Source of the DNA: Acidimicrobiaceae bacterium
GTDB taxonomy: Bacteria; Actinomycetota; Acidimicrobiia; Acidimicrobiales; Bog-793
Assembly (NCBI GenBank): GCA_027459565.1
Contig: DAIDIA010000212.1
Span: 1-7,552, forward strand
DNA: 7,552 nucleotides
Direction: 5' to 3'
Made by a program: the position numbers and the translations under genes
The notes under the pieces: model-generated
Told to the model about the DNA's origin: nothing
What the model saw: the letters and a program-made list of their open reading frames with translations, nothing else
The model's database searches: none
Shown here: in pieces, positions 5,665 through 7,552 of the stretch
How positions within the stretch are numbered: the first letter of the stretch is position 1
Layout: the number at the start of each line of letters is the position of its first letter

Positions 5665-6157
5665 AGTCCGAGTTCATCGCCTTCGTCTCGAGCTCGTCGA
5701 GGGCCTGGACGAGGGTGTTCCACGAAAGGGTCGCGCACTTGATGCGCACTGGAAACTTGACGACGCCCTGCAGTGCGGCGAGCTCTCCGAAGGAGTCGGG
5801 ATCCACGAGTGCGGCGGGTTCGTCCCTCGCGCCGTCGGGTTCGAGTTGCGCCTCGTGGATTGTCATCATCGACTTGAACGACCGGATGAGCCCTCGAACC
5901 TCGGCGATGTCCTTCCCCTTGATTGCGGCGGTCATCATCGAAGCACTCGACTGGCTAATCGAGCAGCCCTGCCCGCTGATCTTGACGTCTCGGACCGACC
6001 CGTTCTCGACATCGAGATAGAGGACGATCTCGTCGCCACACAGGGGGTTGAAGCCTTCGACGCGCACCGCGGGGGGAGTTGGGAGTTCGCCGCGGTTGCG
6101 CGGTGAACGGTAGTGATCGAGGATGATCTCTCGATAGAGGTCTTCAAGTCCCGCCAT
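5660..6157 (-). CDS. sufU: SufU, zinc-dependent sulfur acceptor for SufS (IscU-like fold)
   Basis: A 165-residue cytoplasmic protein. In the SUF pathway SufU takes the persulfide sulfur from SufS and passes it toward the SufBCD complex. The N-terminus MAGLEDLYREIILDHYRSPRN is typical. The four zinc ligands of SufU are all present: Cys40 and Asp42 in PLCGDE, Cys65 in GQGCSISQSSASMM, and Cys141 in RIKCATLSWNTL. The ~20-residue insert between the second and third cysteine regions (SFKSMMTIHEAQL onward) separates SufU from IscU. The frame is open upstream to 6262 and beyond the sufS stop, but an AAGGAAG ribosome site (6171-6165) seven bases before the ATG at 6157, together with family alignment, fixes the start here. 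The gene follows sufS after 58 bases. The stop codon lies inside the right 11-base direct repeat. Confidence 0.95.
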   Translation of the reverse strand: MAGLEDLYREIILDHYRSPRNRGELPTPPAVRVEGFNPLCGDEIVLYLDVENGSVRDVKISGQGCSISQSSASMMTAAIKGKDIAEVRGLIRSFKSMMTIHEAQLEPDGARDEPAALVDPDSFGELAALQGVVKFPVRIKCATLSWNTLVQALDELETKAMNSDS

Positions 6158-6164
6158 TGCGTAT

Positions 6165-6171
6165 CTTCCTT
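6165..6171 (-). promoter_or_regulatory. Ribosome binding site that sets the sufU start
   Basis: On the minus strand AAGGAAG stands 7 bases before the ATG at 6157. It supports that ATG over an in-frame ATG at 6262, which would add 35 unconserved residues and overlap the end of sufS. Confidence 0.75.
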
Positions 6172-6215
6172 TATTCGTCTCAGGTGGTGAAGGTTCCAAC
6201 GGTATTGCGCTGGGT

Positions 6216-7466
6216 TCAGGAGAACATCTTTCGCACGCCTTCAAGGCCAGCGACCAGCGCATCGATATCGTGTTCGTCGTTGTAGAGATAGAGCGAGGCT
6301 CGGGTCGTTGCGTTCACCCCGAGTCGGCGCATCAGCGGTTTGGCGCAGTGGTGCCCGGCGCGCACGCAGACCGCGTGCTCATCAAGGACCTGGGCGACGT
6401 CGTGAGGATGGATGTCTCCGAAGCGGAACGAGATGACTCCGCCACGTCGCTCCGCATCTGCGCCGGGTCCGAAGATCTCGATCTCGTCAAAACGCTCCTG
6501 CAGCGATCGGATCGCGTAGTTCGTGAGTGACTGTTCGTGGGCCGCGATGTTGTCGATACCGATGCTCTCGAGATAGGTGATCGCGGCGCCGAGCCCGACG
6601 GCCTCTGCGATCGGCGGCGTGCCTGCTTCGAATTTCCAGGGAATGTCCGTGGTGGAGAAACCGTCGAGACGTACGTCGCTGATCATCTCCCCTCCGCCGA
6701 GGAACGGTGGCATCTCCTCGAGGATCTCGGCGCGGGCCCAGAGGACTCCGATGCCGGTGGGACCCATCAGCTTGTGCCCGGTGTAACCGAGGAGATCGAC
6801 GTCGAGTGCCTGTACGTCGACCCTGCGATGGGGAACGAGCTGGGCGCCATCGGCCATGACGAGTGCACCGGCGCGATGCGCGGCACGCGTGATCGGCTCG
6901 AGGTCCGTGATGGTGCCTAGGACATTCGAGGCAGCGGTCACCGAGACGAGCTTCGCTCCATCGACGACGGCCTCGATATCGCTGAGGTCGAGGCGGTAGT
7001 CGTCGTCCATGGCGATGTAGCGGATGGTGATCTTGCGTTCCTCTTGGAGCATGAGCCAGGGAACGAGGTTCGCGTGGTGCTCTGTCTCGGTGAGGACGAT
7101 CACGTCTCCGTCGTGGAGGTTCTTGCGACCCCAGGAGTACGCGACGAGGTTGTATGCCTCGGTGACGTTCTTTGTGAAGATGATCTCGCGCGCGGGATCC
7201 GGGGCATTGATGAGCCGACCCGCGAGAAGCCTTGCCTCTTCGTAGCGCCGTGTCGCCTCCTCGGCGATCGCATAGACACCACGGTGCACGTTTGCATGCG
7301 TCGTCTGGTAGTAGTCATCCATCGCGTTCAGTACCGAACGCGGCCTCTGTGACGACGCCGCCGAATCCAAAAAGACGATCTTGCGACCGGCCTGGACCCT
7401 GTCAAGCAGCGGGAAGTCGCTCTTGATGGTCTCGACATCAAAGGCCGGGCTCGCTACTGTCGCCAT
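6216..7466 (-). CDS. sufS: Cysteine desulfurase SufS (class V aminotransferase, PLP enzyme)
   Basis: A 416-residue cytoplasmic enzyme that converts L-cysteine to L-alanine and holds the sulfur as a persulfide for Fe-S cluster building. The N-terminal region FPLLDRVQAGRKIVFLDSAASSQRP (about 16-40) and THANVHRGVYAIAEEATRRYE are characteristic of SufS. ADGAQ (in LVMADGAQLVPH) supplies the PLP aspartate, and TGHKLMGPTGIGVLW contains the Schiff-base lysine. RAGHHCAKPLMRRLGV near the C-terminus carries the persulfide cysteine in the RxGHHCA motif of group II (SufS-type) desulfurases, and TTRASLYLYNDEHDID follows. Length is in the normal 405-420 range. A GAGGGG stretch about nine bases before the ATG can serve as ribosome site, and it lies within the end of sufC, with which the gene overlaps by 13 bases. 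It is co-transcribed with sufC and sufU. The identification is firm. Confidence 0.97.
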   Translation of the reverse strand: MATVASPAFDVETIKSDFPLLDRVQAGRKIVFLDSAASSQRPRSVLNAMDDYYQTTHANVHRGVYAIAEEATRRYEEARLLAGRLINAPDPAREIIFTKNVTEAYNLVAYSWGRKNLHDGDVIVLTETEHHANLVPWLMLQEERKITIRYIAMDDDYRLDLSDIEAVVDGAKLVSVTAASNVLGTITDLEPITRAAHRAGALVMADGAQLVPHRRVDVQALDVDLLGYTGHKLMGPTGIGVLWARAEILEEMPPFLGGGEMISDVRLDGFSTTDIPWKFEAGTPPIAEAVGLGAAITYLESIGIDNIAAHEQSLTNYAIRSLQERFDEIEIFGPGADAERRGGVISFRFGDIHPHDVAQVLDEHAVCVRAGHHCAKPLMRRLGVNATTRASLYLYNDEHDIDALVAGLEGVRKMFS

Positions 7467-7552
7467 GACTCATACCCCTCGCTCTCGAGCCGGCTCGCGA
7501 GTTCGTCTCCGCCGCTTGCAACGATCTTGCCGTCGACGAGGACATGCACGAA
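7454..7552 (-). CDS. sufC: SufC, Fe-S assembly ATPase, C-terminal tail (5' end outside window)
   Basis: Only the last 32 residues are inside the window, reading from 7552 down to the TAG at 7456-7454. The sequence FVHVLVDGKIVASGG followed by DELASRLESEGYESW matches the conserved end of SufC (HVLVDGRIVKSGGxELAxxLExxGYdW). SufC is the ABC-type ATPase of the SufBCD complex that assembles Fe-S clusters. The Walker and signature motifs lie beyond the window edge. Its last codons overlap the first 13 bases of sufS in a different frame. The fragment is short, but the match and the sufC-sufS-sufU order make the call reliable. Confidence 0.88.
   Translation of the reverse strand, partial: FVHVLVDGKIVASGGDELASRLESEGYESWRQ

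Noticed and set aside
6158..6262. 35-residue N-terminal extension of SufU
   Set aside because: It overlaps the end of sufS and is unconserved, and a good ribosome site precedes the internal ATG at 6157.

Overview
The window reads as a high-GC bacterial chromosome segment. Two housekeeping gene runs point toward each other, and a lower-GC toxin-antitoxin-like pair sits between them. The organism is probably an actinobacterium or a relative. This is inferred from high GC with G/C-ending codons, a SUF cluster that uses the zinc scaffold SufU rather than SufE, and a GTPase-free, ATG-overlap operon style. No single gene here fixes the phylum, so the assignment is tentative.

Left part (1-3525, plus strand): the C-terminal half of an FtsK/SpoIIIE DNA translocase; then, after a 10-base gap, a membrane-anchored D-alanyl-D-alanine carboxypeptidase (peptidase S11); then homoserine kinase ThrB, whose start codon overlaps the previous stop as ATGA. 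The three look co-transcribed. They combine chromosome segregation at division, peptidoglycan trimming and threonine biosynthesis.

Right part (5660-7552, minus strand): the C-terminal tail of SufC (ATPase of the SufBCD Fe-S assembly complex), the cysteine desulfurase SufS (13-base overlap with sufC) and the zinc protein SufU. This is a normal sufC-sufS-sufU order. SufS releases sulfur from cysteine, SufU takes it up, and SufBCD builds the cluster.

Middle part (3526-5659): a two-gene AbiE-type (type IV) toxin-antitoxin pair. It has an AbiEi-like winged-helix antitoxin/regulator and an AbiEii-like nucleotidyltransferase, overlapping by one base (TGATG). This part is AT-richer and uses TTA codons that thrB lacks. 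A promoter placed for leaderless transcription lies directly before abiEi, with an inverted repeat upstream that could be its operator. The block is framed by matched sequences: a 22-base inverted repeat (20/22 identical), a second partial copy on the left side, and an exact 11-base direct repeat whose right copy contains the sufU stop codon. This looks like a defence/TA cassette inserted exactly between two convergent operons. Part of the flanking repeat could also be a pair of inward-facing transcription terminators. No integrase, transposase, tRNA, rRNA or CRISPR array is visible.
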